Counted from the stretch's first letter, positions 44,991 through 53,561 are shown. The stretch is 64,000 nt of DNA from Pontibacter diazotrophicus (GCF_003367245.1 NZ_QRGR01000015.1:99614-163613); one strand, 5' to 3'. Made by a program: numbers and translations. Notes: generated by a model not told the origin, from the sequence alone.

Positions 44991-47927
44991 ATGAAAGTCT
45001 ACACCACTCAGCCTTTTCAGGTTATTTATTCGCTCTTTGAGCATGAATACCTGGGGTATTTGTTTGAATCTTTCGTGGTGCAGGTAAACTCCAAAGGCCA
45101 GCTTACCTTACAACACCAGAATATCTCCGCTAAGAATGCGGATGAGTTTGCTTCCCGGCTCGATGTCGATGATTTCAAGCTTATCGCACTCATGGATCAG
45201 GTGCAGCAGGATGCCGTTCTGAAGCGCTTTTCCTCTAAAAGAATGACGCCTGTTGATTTCTTCCTGAAGACCTATGACCCGGAGAAGGGAGACAAGGCGC
45301 TGCAGGAAACCATCAGCCACTACATTCAGGGGCGCATGGGCAAAATTCTGGAGTTGCTCCGCAACAAAATGACCTTTATCATGGGCAAGGATGGCGAGCC
45401 CACCTGGAAGCGCATTGAAATTGCCCCGGAGCGAGCCACGGTGCTGTTCCATTTCATGCGAAACGCCGACAATACCCATTATTTCCCAACGATAAAGTAT
45501 GCCGGCCAAAAGTTAGACTTCCAGTACCGGAATGCGGAGCTGATTTGCTACGAACCCGCCTGGCTGATGCTCAATAATGTGGTATACAGCTTTGAAAAGG
45601 ATGTGGATGGCAAAAAGCTGCAGCCATTTCTGAATAAGAAGTTCATTGTAGTGCCGCGTTCGGTTGAGGAAAACTACTACAAAAAGTTTGTGGCGCCGCT
45701 GGTAGAGTCTTTCGATGTGCATGCCAAAGGCTTCGATATACGGGCTGAGAAGTATGCCCCAAGCCCCTATCTCACGTTCTCTGAGATAGCTGCCGCTGAA
45801 GCGCCTGCTGTTAAAGTGAACGGCAGTAACGGCGACGGCAGAACAGAGCGCGGTGCAGGCCAGAACACGAAGATCGTTTTCAACCTGGCCTTTCAGTACG
45901 GCGGCTATATGGTGCAGACGCAGGAGGCTAAGCGCATCAGCGTGAACATGGAGAAGACTCCCGATTCATATGTCTTTCACAAGCTTATTCGTGACCTGAA
46001 CCATGAGAAAGCCTTTGTAAAAGAGCTGAATAAGCGTGCCCTGGAGGTGAAGAACGGACAGGCGGTGCTCGACAAGAGCGATGCCTTTTCCTGGCTGAGC
46101 AGTAACCTGGCAGAGTTAGAAGAACTCGGCTTTACGGTGCAGCAGTCAGAGAAGAGCGGAAAGAACTATTTTATAGGCGAGATTACGCTGGATGTAGGTA
46201 TCACCGAGAAAAACGATTGGTTTGATATTTACGGAACCGTGCGCTTCGGAGAATTTGAAATCCCGTTCATCCGGCTTAAGAACCACATCCTGACCAAAAA
46301 CAACGAGTTTCTACTGCCTAATGGCCAGATTGCTGTTATACCGGAAGAGTGGTTTACGCAGTACATCGAACTGTTTGCCTTTTCGGAGGGAGAAGACCAC
46401 CTGACGCTAAAAAAGCACCACATGTCGCTGGTCAACGACCTGCAGCAGGGCAACCTCGCCACCGTAACCATGACGCGTAAGCTGGAGAAGCTGCGTGAGT
46501 TTGAGACGATAGAAGACCAACCGATGCCGGCAGGCTTTGTGGGAGAGCTGCGGCCTTACCAGAAAGCAGGGTATAACTGGCTGCACTTTGTGCAGAACTA
46601 TAAATTCGGGGGCTGCCTGGCCGATGACATGGGCTTGGGTAAAACCGTGCAGACGCTGGCGATGCTGCAGCAACGAAAAGAAAGCGGCGCCGGGTCTGCC
46701 TCGTTGCTGGCCATGCCTACCTCGCTGGTATACAATTGGCTAAACGAGGCACAAAAATTCACGCCAGACCTCCGTATCCTGACCTATACAGGCACCTACC
46801 GCGGTAAAAATGTAGAGCAGTTCCAGGACTACGATGTGATACTAACCTCTTATGGTATTGTGCGTCTCGATGCCGAACTGCTGAAGACCTACTACTTCGA
46901 CTATATCATACTGGATGAGTCGCAGGCTATAAAGAACCCGGACTCGAGTACCTCCAAAGCGGTGCGTTCGCTGAAGTCGCGGCACAGGCTCATCTTAACG
47001 GGTACGCCTGTAGAAAACAGCACGATGGACTTGTGGGCGCAGATGTCGTTCATAAATCCCGGCCTGTTGGGTAATCAGCATTTCTTCCGGAAAGAGTTTT
47101 TGAAGCCAATTGAGAAGGAGAAGGATGAGCACAAGACACGTAGGCTGCACGCGCTCATCAAACCGTTTATCCTGCGCAGGCATAAATCGCAGGTGGCGAA
47201 GGAGCTCCCGGAGAAGATTGAGCATACCACCCTCTGCAAAATGACGGAGGAACAGGAGCATGCCTACGAAGAAACAAAATCCTTCTACCGTAATAAGATA
47301 CTGACGAACCTGGAAGAGCATGGGCCAGGCAATACGCAATTCATGCTCTTGCAGGGCTTAACAAAGCTGCGCCAGATTGCAAACCACCCGCTGATGACGG
47401 ACCCCGGCTACGAAGGGGAGTCAGGCAAGCTGAAGGAGGTGCTGCGCATGACAAAGAGTGTAGTTGGTGAAGGGCACAAAGTGCTTATTTTCAGCCAATT
47501 CGTGAAGCACCTGGAGATTATCCGGAAGGTGCTGGATGAACGGAAGGTAACCTATGCTTATTTAGACGGCAACACAAAAAACCGGCAGGAGCAGGTAGAG
47601 CGCTTCCAGAACGATAAAAGCATACAGGTGTTCCTTATCTCCCTGAAAGCGGGTGGTGTGGGCCTGAACCTGACCGCTGCGGATTATGTGTTTATCCTGG
47701 ACCCCTGGTGGAATCCTGCTGTAGAAGCGCAGGCTGTTGACCGGGCACACCGCATCGGGCAGCAGAACACGGTGTTTACCTACAAGTTCATCACGAAAGA
47801 CACTGTAGAAGAAAAGATATTGGCGCTTCAGAACCGCAAAATACAACTGGTCACCGACCTCATCAGCACCGACGAAACCATCATCAAGAACCTGACAAAG
47901 GATGATATTGAAAACTTGTTGAGTTAG
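44991..47927 (+). CDS. SNF2-family (DEAD/DEAH-like) helicase
   Basis: A 978-residue SNF2/Rad54-like ATPase. The N-terminal half (1-500) is a bacterial-specific beta-rich region with no known motif. The motor has Walker A DDMGLGKT near residue 545, Walker B DESQ near 642 (Gln-to-Ser change from the usual DEAH/DEAQ third position), and motif VI DRAHRIGQ near residue 920; motif Ia and TGTPVENS are also intact. Such enzymes translocate on double-stranded DNA to remodel RNA polymerase or nucleoprotein complexes (compare RapA). The role here is unknown. It is monocistronic, followed by a terminator. Confidence 0.92.
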   Translation: MKVYTTQPFQVIYSLFEHEYLGYLFESFVVQVNSKGQLTLQHQNISAKNADEFASRLDVDDFKLIALMDQVQQDAVLKRFSSKRMTPVDFFLKTYDPEKGDKALQETISHYIQGRMGKILELLRNKMTFIMGKDGEPTWKRIEIAPERATVLFHFMRNADNTHYFPTIKYAGQKLDFQYRNAELICYEPAWLMLNNVVYSFEKDVDGKKLQPFLNKKFIVVPRSVEENYYKKFVAPLVESFDVHAKGFDIRAEKYAPSPYLTFSEIAAAEAPAVKVNGSNGDGRTERGAGQNTKIVFNLAFQYGGYMVQTQEAKRISVNMEKTPDSYVFHKLIRDLNHEKAFVKELNKRALEVKNGQAVLDKSDAFSWLSSNLAELEELGFTVQQSEKSGKNYFIGEITLDVGITEKNDWFDIYGTVRFGEFEIPFIRLKNHILTKNNEFLLPNGQIAVIPEEWFTQYIELFAFSEGEDHLTLKKHHMSLVNDLQQGNLATVTMTRKLEKLREFETIEDQPMPAGFVGELRPYQKAGYNWLHFVQNYKFGGCLADDMGLGKTVQTLAMLQQRKESGAGSASLLAMPTSLVYNWLNEAQKFTPDLRILTYTGTYRGKNVEQFQDYDVILTSYGIVRLDAELLKTYYFDYIILDESQAIKNPDSSTSKAVRSLKSRHRLILTGTPVENSTMDLWAQMSFINPGLLGNQHFFRKEFLKPIEKEKDEHKTRRLHALIKPFILRRHKSQVAKELPEKIEHTTLCKMTEEQEHAYEETKSFYRNKILTNLEEHGPGNTQFMLLQGLTKLRQIANHPLMTDPGYEGESGKLKEVLRMTKSVVGEGHKVLIFSQFVKHLEIIRKVLDERKVTYAYLDGNTKNRQEQVERFQNDKSIQVFLISLKAGGVGLNLTAADYVFILDPWWNPAVEAQAVDRAHRIGQQNTVFTYKFITKDTVEEKILALQNRKIQLVTDLISTDETIIKNLTKDDIENLLS

Positions 47928-47963
47928 GGTGATAGTCAATTATTGATTGTTGTTGAAAATTTA

Positions 47964-48005
47964 AAGGAAAAGCCGCTGCAAGAACCATTGCAGCGGCTTT
48001 TCCTT
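47964..48005 (+). terminator. Terminator after the SNF2 gene
   Basis: AAGGAAAAGCCGCTGCAA and TTGCAGCGGCTTTTCCTT form an 18-bp stem with a 6-nt loop about 40 bp beyond the stop. It is inside an open frame that begins at 47943, so that frame start is rejected. Confidence 0.85.
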
Positions 48006-48058
48006 CTTGAGAAGATAAAACTTTCGTTCCGGAAGAGGGTTAAAGCAGTAGTATTTTA

Positions 48059-48096
48059 CTCCCCTCCTTGGACAAGGAGGGGCAGGGGTGGTTTGA
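48059..48096. repeat. G-rich palindromic repeat, copy B
   Basis: CTCCCCTCCTTGGACAAGGAGGGG followed by CAGGGGTGGTTTGA. It is nearly the same as copy C at 53462 (CAGGGG versus TTAGGGG after the palindrome). It lies between the SNF2 terminator and the SRPBCC gene. Confidence 0.75.
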
Positions 48097-48101
48097 CCCG
48101 G

Positions 48102-48176
48102 AACTGGAGAAACCATACAAGTGAGTCTGGAGACTCACGCACACTATACGTCACCGGTTGGATACCGGCGCCAGTT
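48102..48176. other. Multi-hairpin element downstream of repeat copy B
   Basis: An outer stem AACTGG/CCAGTT (48102-48107 with 48171-48176) encloses two hairpins: GTGAGTCT-GG-AGACTCAC (48121-48138) and CCGGT-TGGAT-ACCGG (48154-48168). The whole could fold as a three-way junction in DNA or RNA. It is intergenic; function unknown. Confidence 0.5.
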
Positions 48177-48218
48177 TCAAACAATCAACAATTAACAATC
48201 AACAAACAACAGTCAAAC

Positions 48219-48662
48219 ATGCAGCTACATCTGAAAACACCTGTACAGCAAGATTATATGGCTGTGTTTAACGCCTTCGATGAGCAGCTGTTCCGAAAGC
48301 TGTCGCCGCCTTACCCGCGCCTGAAACTGCTGCGCTTTGATGGCAGTGCGCCCGGCGATGTAGTGGAAATAGAACTGCAGACGGGGATAAAATCCTTTCG
48401 CTGGACCAGCCTCATCACCGAGAGGGAAATAACCGGGGCAGAGGCTTATTTTATAGACCAGGGCCAGGAACTGCCCCCTCCCCTGCGCTACTGGCAGCAC
48501 AAACACCTTGTTACTAAAAACGGCAGCGGTGCCATTATCCATGACATTATCACCTACAGCACTGGCATAAGACTGCTGGACCTGCTGCTTTACCCGCTCA
48601 TGCTGGCGCAGTTTCGTATGCGAAAGCCTGTCTATCAGAAAGTGTTCAGGAGAACGCATTAG
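48219..48662 (+). CDS. SRPBCC family (START-like) protein
   Basis: A 147-residue protein of the SRPBCC ligand-binding superfamily. It begins MQLHLKTPVQQDYMAVFNAFD and has a later PPYPRLKLLRFDGSAPGD segment, a beta-sheet core and the C-terminal helix LLDLLLYPLMLAQFRMRKPVYQ; these are usual for the small Bacteroidota SRPBCC proteins found next to carotenoid genes. START-like folds bind hydrophobic ligands, so a carotenoid or precursor is conceivable. It precedes crtD by 140 bp on the same strand. The ATG at 48219 is chosen because earlier frame positions overlap the terminator and repeats. Confidence 0.75.
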   Translation: MQLHLKTPVQQDYMAVFNAFDEQLFRKLSPPYPRLKLLRFDGSAPGDVVEIELQTGIKSFRWTSLITEREITGAEAYFIDQGQELPPPLRYWQHKHLVTKNGSGAIIHDIITYSTGIRLLDLLLYPLMLAQFRMRKPVYQKVFRRTH

Positions 48663-48803
48663 CTAAAGAAGAAACATGCCTCTCCTGGCTCAGCAAAACA
48701 CACGAATACATTCATTTTAAATCGCCTCCTGCAGCTGAAATAAAACCTTTTTCCGCTCTGTTAGTTAAGAGCACAAAAGATCAAAACTGCGTACATTATA
48801 GGT

Positions 48804-50288
48804 ATGAAGAAAGCAGCCATAGTTGGAGCAGGCATAGGAGGAATTGCCGCATCTGTCCGGTTGGCCCTGAAAGGGTATCAGGTAACAGTATATGAAGCCA
48901 ATGACAGCTTTGGCGGCAAAATGCATGAGTTCTGGCTGGGCGGCTACCGCTTTGATGCCGGCCCCTCGCTGTTTACGTTGCCGCGCCTCGTGGACGAGCT
49001 TTTTGAGTTGGCCGGACGAAAACCTGCGAATTACTTTACCTACACCCGCCTTAACCCTATCACCCATTACTTCTGGCCCGACGGCAGCCATTTAAAAGCC
49101 TATGCTGACCCGGAGCGGTTTGCCCGGGAGGCAGCGCAACAGTTAGGGGTGCCGGAGCAGGATGTGCGGGAGGTATTGGCCCGCAGCAGGCGGCTGTACA
49201 AAGGAACTGCCGACACGTTTCTGAACAAGTCGCTGCACAAGGCGGGTACTTACCTGAGCCCGGATATATTGAAGGCGCTGGGTTGCCTTACCGACTTAGG
49301 ACTGACTACAACGATGCACCAGGCAAATGCAAACAAATTTAAGGACCCGCGCTTTGTACAGCTGCTGGATCGCTTTGCCACCTACAACGGTTCTGACCCT
49401 TACCAGGCACCGGGCACACTGAACATTATTCCGCACCTAGAGCATAACATAGGGGCTTTTTATCCAAAGGGCGGTATGTTTGCCATTGCGGCCAGCTTGG
49501 TAAAGCTGGCGGAGGAGTTGGGCGTTGAATTCAGGTATAACGAGCCTGTGGAGCAGATAGTGACGCTTGCCGGGAAAGTAATGAGCGTGAAAACAGCAAA
49601 AGGAAACTATAATGCGGATGTCGTGGTGAGCAACATGGATGTAGTGCCCACTTACCGCCGGCTCCTCCCCGACCACCCGGCCCCGGAGAAAACGCTGAAG
49701 CAGCCACGCTCCAGCTCTGCGCTTATCTACTACTGGGGCATCAGAAAACAGTTCCCGGAGCTGCACCTGCACAATATCTTCTTCAGTGCAGATTATAGGA
49801 AGGAGTTCGAGCATATCTTCCAGCGTAAAACCATCAGCCCTGATCCTACCGTTTATGTGAACATTACTTCTAAACTGGAGGCAGCAGATGCACCTGCCGG
49901 GTGTGAAAACTGGTTTGTGATGGTAAATGTGCCGCACCACCAGGGACAGGACTGGCAACAACTAATAGCTGCTACCCGTGAAACAGTGCTGAAGAAACTC
50001 AGCGGCATGCTGCACACGAATATAGAAGAACTTATAGAGCAGGAGCAGGTGCTGGACCCACTTCTGATTGAAAGCCGTACTTCGTCTTTTGCAGGCGCTT
50101 TGTACGGCAGTAGCTCCAATAATATGATGGCCGCCTTCCTGCGTCACCCGAACTTTAGCTCGCAGATTGAAGGACTGTATTTTTGTGGCGGCAGCGTGCA
50201 TCCGGGTGGCGGTGTTCCGTTGTGCCTGCTTTCTGCTAAAATTATCGGGGAACTGGTGCCAGCCGTAGAACCAGCTGAGAGAGTATAA
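48804..50288 (+). CDS. crtD: Carotenoid desaturase, probably 1-hydroxycarotenoid 3,4-desaturase (CrtD)
   Basis: A 494-residue FAD-dependent phytoene-desaturase-family enzyme. The dinucleotide motif VGAGIGGIAAS is at residues 7-17 with the acidic end of the beta-2 strand in VYEAND, and the FAD-binding C-terminus reads YFCGGSVHPGGGVPL. Family members are CrtI (phytoene desaturase) and CrtD. Adjacency to cruF (3 bp away) points to CrtD, which introduces the 3,4 double bond after C-1' hydration. The hydration step belongs to CruF, so together they make the psi-end group of myxol/saproxanthin-type carotenoids such as flexixanthin. CrtI remains the alternative. No other carotenoid genes (crtB, crtE, crtY, crtZ) are in the window. 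Confidence 0.83.
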   Translation: MKKAAIVGAGIGGIAASVRLALKGYQVTVYEANDSFGGKMHEFWLGGYRFDAGPSLFTLPRLVDELFELAGRKPANYFTYTRLNPITHYFWPDGSHLKAYADPERFAREAAQQLGVPEQDVREVLARSRRLYKGTADTFLNKSLHKAGTYLSPDILKALGCLTDLGLTTTMHQANANKFKDPRFVQLLDRFATYNGSDPYQAPGTLNIIPHLEHNIGAFYPKGGMFAIAASLVKLAEELGVEFRYNEPVEQIVTLAGKVMSVKTAKGNYNADVVVSNMDVVPTYRRLLPDHPAPEKTLKQPRSSSALIYYWGIRKQFPELHLHNIFFSADYRKEFEHIFQRKTISPDPTVYVNITSKLEAADAPAGCENWFVMVNVPHHQGQDWQQLIAATRETVLKKLSGMLHTNIEELIEQEQVLDPLLIESRTSSFAGALYGSSSNNMMAAFLRHPNFSSQIEGLYFCGGSVHPGGGVPLCLLSAKIIGELVPAVEPAERV

Positions 50289-50291
50289 AGT

Positions 50292-50975
50292 ATGCCTGAA
50301 ACCACACATAAAGCTCCTGCTATAAAAGGTACCGTTGAGAGGTACAAAAAGTATGCGTTGCCTGCTGCAGTGGCTGTGTTGGTCATCTTCCATGGCGTAG
50401 GCTTATGGGGGCTGCTGTTCAGTGGCGAGCCGGAGTATTTTCAGCAGCTGACGCCAATGAACCTGCTGCTGACGAATGTGCTACTCTTTAGCTTTCACCG
50501 GCGATGGAACATGGCTTTTGTGCTTTTTGCGGTGGTAGTGTTTGGGGTGGGCTTTTTGTCTGAAGTCCTGGGTGTGCATACTGGTCTACTGTTTGGGGAC
50601 TATAGTTACGGTGCTGCACTGGGTCTGAAGCTTTGGGAAGTGCCCCTGCTCATTGGCCTGAACTGGCTGATGCTGGTATACACAACCGGCCATATCAGCA
50701 ACTACTTAAAACTGCACTGGCTGGCAAAGGCGCTCACAGGTGCACTGCTTATGGTGCTGCTGGATTATTTTATAGAACCCGTTGCCATTCAGTACGATTT
50801 CTGGAGCTGGCAAGGCGACTCTATTCCTGTATCTAACTTCATTGGCTGGTTTGCTGTGGCTTTTTTGCTGCAGCTATACTTTCAGAAAGCCCACTTCTTT
50901 AAAAAAAATAAGCTGGCGCCTTACGTGTACCTGGTGCAGCTGGTGTTCTTTATTTGTCTTTTCACTATGCTGTAG
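50292..50975 (+). CDS. cruF: CruF-type carotenoid 1,2-hydratase
   Basis: A 227-residue membrane protein with about seven helices, matching the CruF/carotenoid biosynthesis family that adds water to the 1,2 double bond of the psi end of gamma-carotene-like intermediates. Loops hold the family acidic residues: EVLGVHTGLLFGDYSYG near residue 90 and FIEPVAIQYDFWSW near residue 160. It lies 3 bp after crtD, so both are co-transcribed, and they act sequentially on the same pigment chain in the inner membrane. No obvious regulation site. Family assignment by topology and these two motifs. Confidence 0.83.
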   Translation: MPETTHKAPAIKGTVERYKKYALPAAVAVLVIFHGVGLWGLLFSGEPEYFQQLTPMNLLLTNVLLFSFHRRWNMAFVLFAVVVFGVGFLSEVLGVHTGLLFGDYSYGAALGLKLWEVPLLIGLNWLMLVYTTGHISNYLKLHWLAKALTGALLMVLLDYFIEPVAIQYDFWSWQGDSIPVSNFIGWFAVAFLLQLYFQKAHFFKKNKLAPYVYLVQLVFFICLFTML

Positions 50976-51052
50976 CCTTTCTGGAGATTAATTGCACAGA
51001 AAAGGCGTAAGAGTATTTCACAAAGAACAATCTGTTACTGACGTTACGCAAC

Positions 51053-51209
51053 AGTCCCAGCGGGACGTCCTGTTGATAGAAATCAGATATCAGGAATTTT
51101 TAGCTCCGTAGGAGCGGCCTGTTCACTTATGCATTCCAAACAGGCCGCTCCTACGGAGCTAAAGAAGTCTCGAAGTTAGTTTCTATCAACAGGTCGTCCC
51201 GCTAGGACT
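51053..51209. repeat. REP-like nested inverted-repeat element, copy 2
   Basis: Outer arms of 30 bp (51053-51082 and 51180-51209) match with two mismatches and share AGCGGGAC and CTGTTGATAGAAA. The inner hairpin has arms 51101-51123 and 51139-51161, spelling TAGCTCC-GTA-GGAGCGGCCTGTT and its exact complement (triplet TAC at 51152-51154). This is the best preserved copy. It fills the gene-free stretch 50976-51385 together with a terminator. Confidence 0.88.
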
Positions 51210-51317
51210 TAAAATGAATAAACATGGTTTTGCGTTACATTAATCTGTAAGCCAGGTAATCTAAGTAAAGCGACATGAGACTTCTAGCCTTGTTACAGTT
51301 TTCAAAGGAACGCACAT

Positions 51318-51363
51318 AAAAGCGGAGGCCCCGAGTTACTTAAACTCGGGGCCTCCGCTTTTT
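51318..51363. terminator. Bidirectional terminator between cruF and the DUF6952 gene
   Basis: AAAGCGGAGGCCCCGAGTT and its exact complement form a 19-bp stem with a 6-nt loop, between convergent genes. A/T-rich feet on both sides. Confidence 0.85.
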
Positions 51364-51385
51364 ATTAAGATTTACAGAAGCTTTG

Positions 51386-51628
51386 TTAGCTGATGGAAAC
51401 ACGCACCTTTTGCGTATACATGCGCAGGGCAGTTTTGAAATCAGTGCCATTGTCTTCCATCTCGTTCAGAATCCAAACAGCAGCCAGCACGTGCGTTAGC
51501 TGCTCGCCTTCATCTTCTCCCTCTACTTCAATGGTAGTTGGCTGTTCATCTACAATGGCTGCCTCAGCGGCCATCAGTTCGTTTAAATTGTTATTTTCAA
51601 CAAGCTTCTTTATTGCAGGTATCTTCAT
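51386..51628 (-). CDS. DUF6952 family small protein
   Basis: An 80-residue protein: KIPAIKKLVENNNLNELMAAE, then EVEGEDEGEQLTHVLAAVWIL, and DFKTALRMYTQKVRVSIS. The pattern is the DUF6952 family, which in Bacteroidota sits directly after a thioredoxin-fold gene. It lies 7 bp downstream of the thioredoxin here, so the two are co-transcribed and probably linked in function. There is no Cys, so it is not a redox protein itself. Family label from memory; function unknown. Confidence 0.8.
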   Translation of the reverse strand: MKIPAIKKLVENNNLNELMAAEAAIVDEQPTTIEVEGEDEGEQLTHVLAAVWILNEMEDNGTDFKTALRMYTQKVRVSIS

Positions 51629-51635
51629 GTGTTTA

Positions 51636-51956
51636 TTAAACGTCTAATTTGTGTATCAGGTCACGAACGGCTTCTTCTTTGCTGGCGGCTACAGTGTCAA
51701 CCAGTTTTCCGTTTTTGAAAGTGGCGAAGAAAGGCAGGTTTGTAACACCGGCAAACTTACGTGCCTCTGGGCTGTTTTCAGCGTTCACATCCACGAAGGC
51801 AACATTTGTAAATTGCTCATCATCAGACATACGCTTGAACTTAGGAGAGAACAGACGGCAGTTACCACACCAGTCGGCATAGTACTTCACCACCACTTTT
51901 GGGTTTCCATTAAGTATTTCGCTAAAATCGTTGTCTGTTGCTTTTATAACGGCCAT
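51636..51956 (-). CDS. Thioredoxin-fold protein with CGNC active site
   Basis: A 106-residue thioredoxin. The active site is YADWCGNCRLFSPKF with the CGNC pair at residues 30-33 instead of the canonical CGPC, and the cis-Pro region NLPFFATFKNGKL is normal. The Asn replacing Pro usually raises the redox potential or alters partner choice. No signal peptide, so it is cytoplasmic. It heads a two-gene unit with the DUF6952 protein. A general reductase such as TrxA is less likely given the CGNC. Confidence 0.9.
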   Translation of the reverse strand: MAVIKATDNDFSEILNGNPKVVVKYYADWCGNCRLFSPKFKRMSDDEQFTNVAFVDVNAENSPEARKFAGVTNLPFFATFKNGKLVDTVAASKEEAVRDLIHKLDV

Positions 51957-52222
51957 ATGTTTATCGTTTTATTACAGTTTGAAAAATCAGGTTATTGTAC
52001 TCTTTAAGATACTGGGTACAAAATTAAATGTTTCAGGTGAAACATGCAGCTTTTGCTATTGAAAATGCCAACAGCCCTACGTATGAATTGTTTTACAGCC
52101 GTTTTTAACCACTCTCCCGGAAACTATAATTGCAGGTAGCAAGGTTATAGAAATGAATACTTTACGGCCATTGAACAACTTTTTAGCCTGAATTGTATTA
52201 AAGAAACTACACTGCAATTTTA

Positions 52223-52230
52223 TATCTTTG
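52223..52230 (+). promoter_or_regulatory. -7 element (TATCTTTG) for prfA
   Basis: It matches TAnnTTTG, 25 bp before the prfA ATG. No clear -33 box at standard spacing. Confidence 0.45.
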
Positions 52231-52254
52231 CAGAGATAAAACCCGAGAAGAACA

Positions 52255-53331
52255 ATGTTAGATAAGTTAGAAGCCATCAATCACCGATTTGAGGAGGTAG
52301 GCCAGTTGCTTACCCAGCCTGATGTGGCCAGCGACATGAAGAAATATAAGTCGCTGAACAAAGAGTATAAAGACCTTGACAAAATAGTAGTTGAATATAA
52401 AAAGTACCTGAACATCCTGAGCAACATCGACAATGCCAAGCAGGTAATTGCTACAGAAAAGGATGAGGATTTCAGGGAAATGGCCAAAGAGGAGCTGGAC
52501 GAGCTGATTCCGCAGCGCGATGAGATGGAGGAGCATCTGAAAGAGATGCTGATCCCGAAAGACCCGGATGACAGCAAAGACATCATCATGGAAATTCGTG
52601 CAGGTGCGGGTGGCGACGAAGCCTCTATCTTTGCCGGTGACTTGTACCGCATGTACAGCCGATTCGCTGAAAAGCAGGGCTGGCGCACAGAGCTCATCGA
52701 TGCCACAGAAGGAACTTCCGGGGGATATAAAGAAATAATCGTGGGCATGTCTGGCGAAGACGTATATGGCAAGCTCAAGTTTGAGTCCGGTGTGCACCGC
52801 GTGCAGCGCGTGCCAGCTACCGAGACGCAGGGCCGTATTCATACCTCAGTTGCCTCTGTAGTTGTGCTGCCAGAGGTGGAGGAACTGGACATTGATCTGG
52901 ACATGAACGACATCCGTAAAGACCTGTTCATGTCTTCAGGACCTGGCGGGCAGTCGGTTAACACGACTTACTCTGCCGTGCGCTTAACGCACATTCCAAC
53001 GGGTATAGTGGCGCAGTGCCAGGATCAGAAATCGCAGCTGAAAAACTTTGACAAGGCATTGGCTGTACTTCGTTCCCGTATTTATGAGATTGAGCTGGCC
53101 AAGAAGAATGAAGCAGAAGGCGCGCAGCGCAAGAGCATGGTAGGCGGCGGTGACCGTTCCGATAAAATCCGTACCTATAACTACCCGCAAGGCCGCGTAA
53201 CCGATCACCGTATTGGCTATACCGTTTACAACCTGCCAAACGTGATGGATGGCGGTATCGAAGACTTCGTGGAAGAGCTGCGTATTGCGGAGAATGCCGA
53301 GAGACTGAAAGAAGGTGCCGCTGCAGAGTAA
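52255..53331 (+). CDS. prfA: Peptide chain release factor 1
   Basis: A 358-residue RF1 that releases completed chains at UAA and UAG. The stop-recognition tripeptide PAT (187-189) in [14 protein letters not shown] marks RF1 rather than RF2 (SPF), and the catalytic GGQ is at residues 231-233 ([10 protein letters not shown]). Length and domain order are standard, and there is no programmed frameshift (that is an RF2 trait). Many Bacteroidota prfA genes are followed by hemK/prmC; here it is followed by a terminator instead. Confidence 0.97.
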   Translation: MLDKLEAINHRFEEVGQLLTQPDVASDMKKYKSLNKEYKDLDKIVVEYKKYLNILSNIDNAKQVIATEKDEDFREMAKEELDELIPQRDEMEEHLKEMLIPKDPDDSKDIIMEIRAGAGGDEASIFAGDLYRMYSRFAEKQGWRTELIDATEGTSGGYKEIIVGMSGEDVYGKLKFESGVHRVQRVPATETQGRIHTSVASVVVLPEVEELDIDLDMNDIRKDLFMSSGPGGQSVNTTYSAVRLTHIPTGIVAQCQDQKSQLKNFDKALAVLRSRIYEIELAKKNEAEGAQRKSMVGGGDRSDKIRTYNYPQGRVTDHRIGYTVYNLPNVMDGGIEDFVEELRIAENAERLKEGAAAE

Positions 53332-53362
53332 TAACAACGACAGAATTTAGTTATCGATAGCA

Positions 53363-53406
53363 AGGGTGCAGTAAAGCAGGAATAGCTGAAGCTGCACCCT
53401 TTTTTG
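53363..53406 (+). terminator. Terminator after prfA
   Basis: AGGGTGCAG and CTGCACCCT form a stem with an internal pairing AGC/GCT, followed by TTTTTTG. It lies 32 bp after the stop. Confidence 0.75.
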
Positions 53407-53461
53407 TTGCTTATTACTATATTGTTGATGGATTAAATTGCTGTTTTACAATTCTTCTAAA

Positions 53462-53503
53462 GTTCCCCTCCTTGGACAAGGAGGGGTTAGGGGTGGTTTG
53501 ATA
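53462..53503. repeat. G-rich palindromic repeat, copy C
   Basis: TTCCCCTCCTTGGACAAGGAGGGG followed by TTAGGGGTGGTTTGATAA. Same family as 40533 and 48059. It lies about 60 bp upstream of a lipoprotein gene. Confidence 0.75.
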
Positions 53504-53561
53504 AGTCAGCCATTGCTTAGAGCTAATATCCCTTTCAACTTCATACTCACATACCATTAAA

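Noticed and set aside
47943..48218. Long N-terminal extension of the SRPBCC gene
   Set aside because: It passes through the SNF2 terminator and a G-rich palindromic repeat; the protein family begins at 48219.
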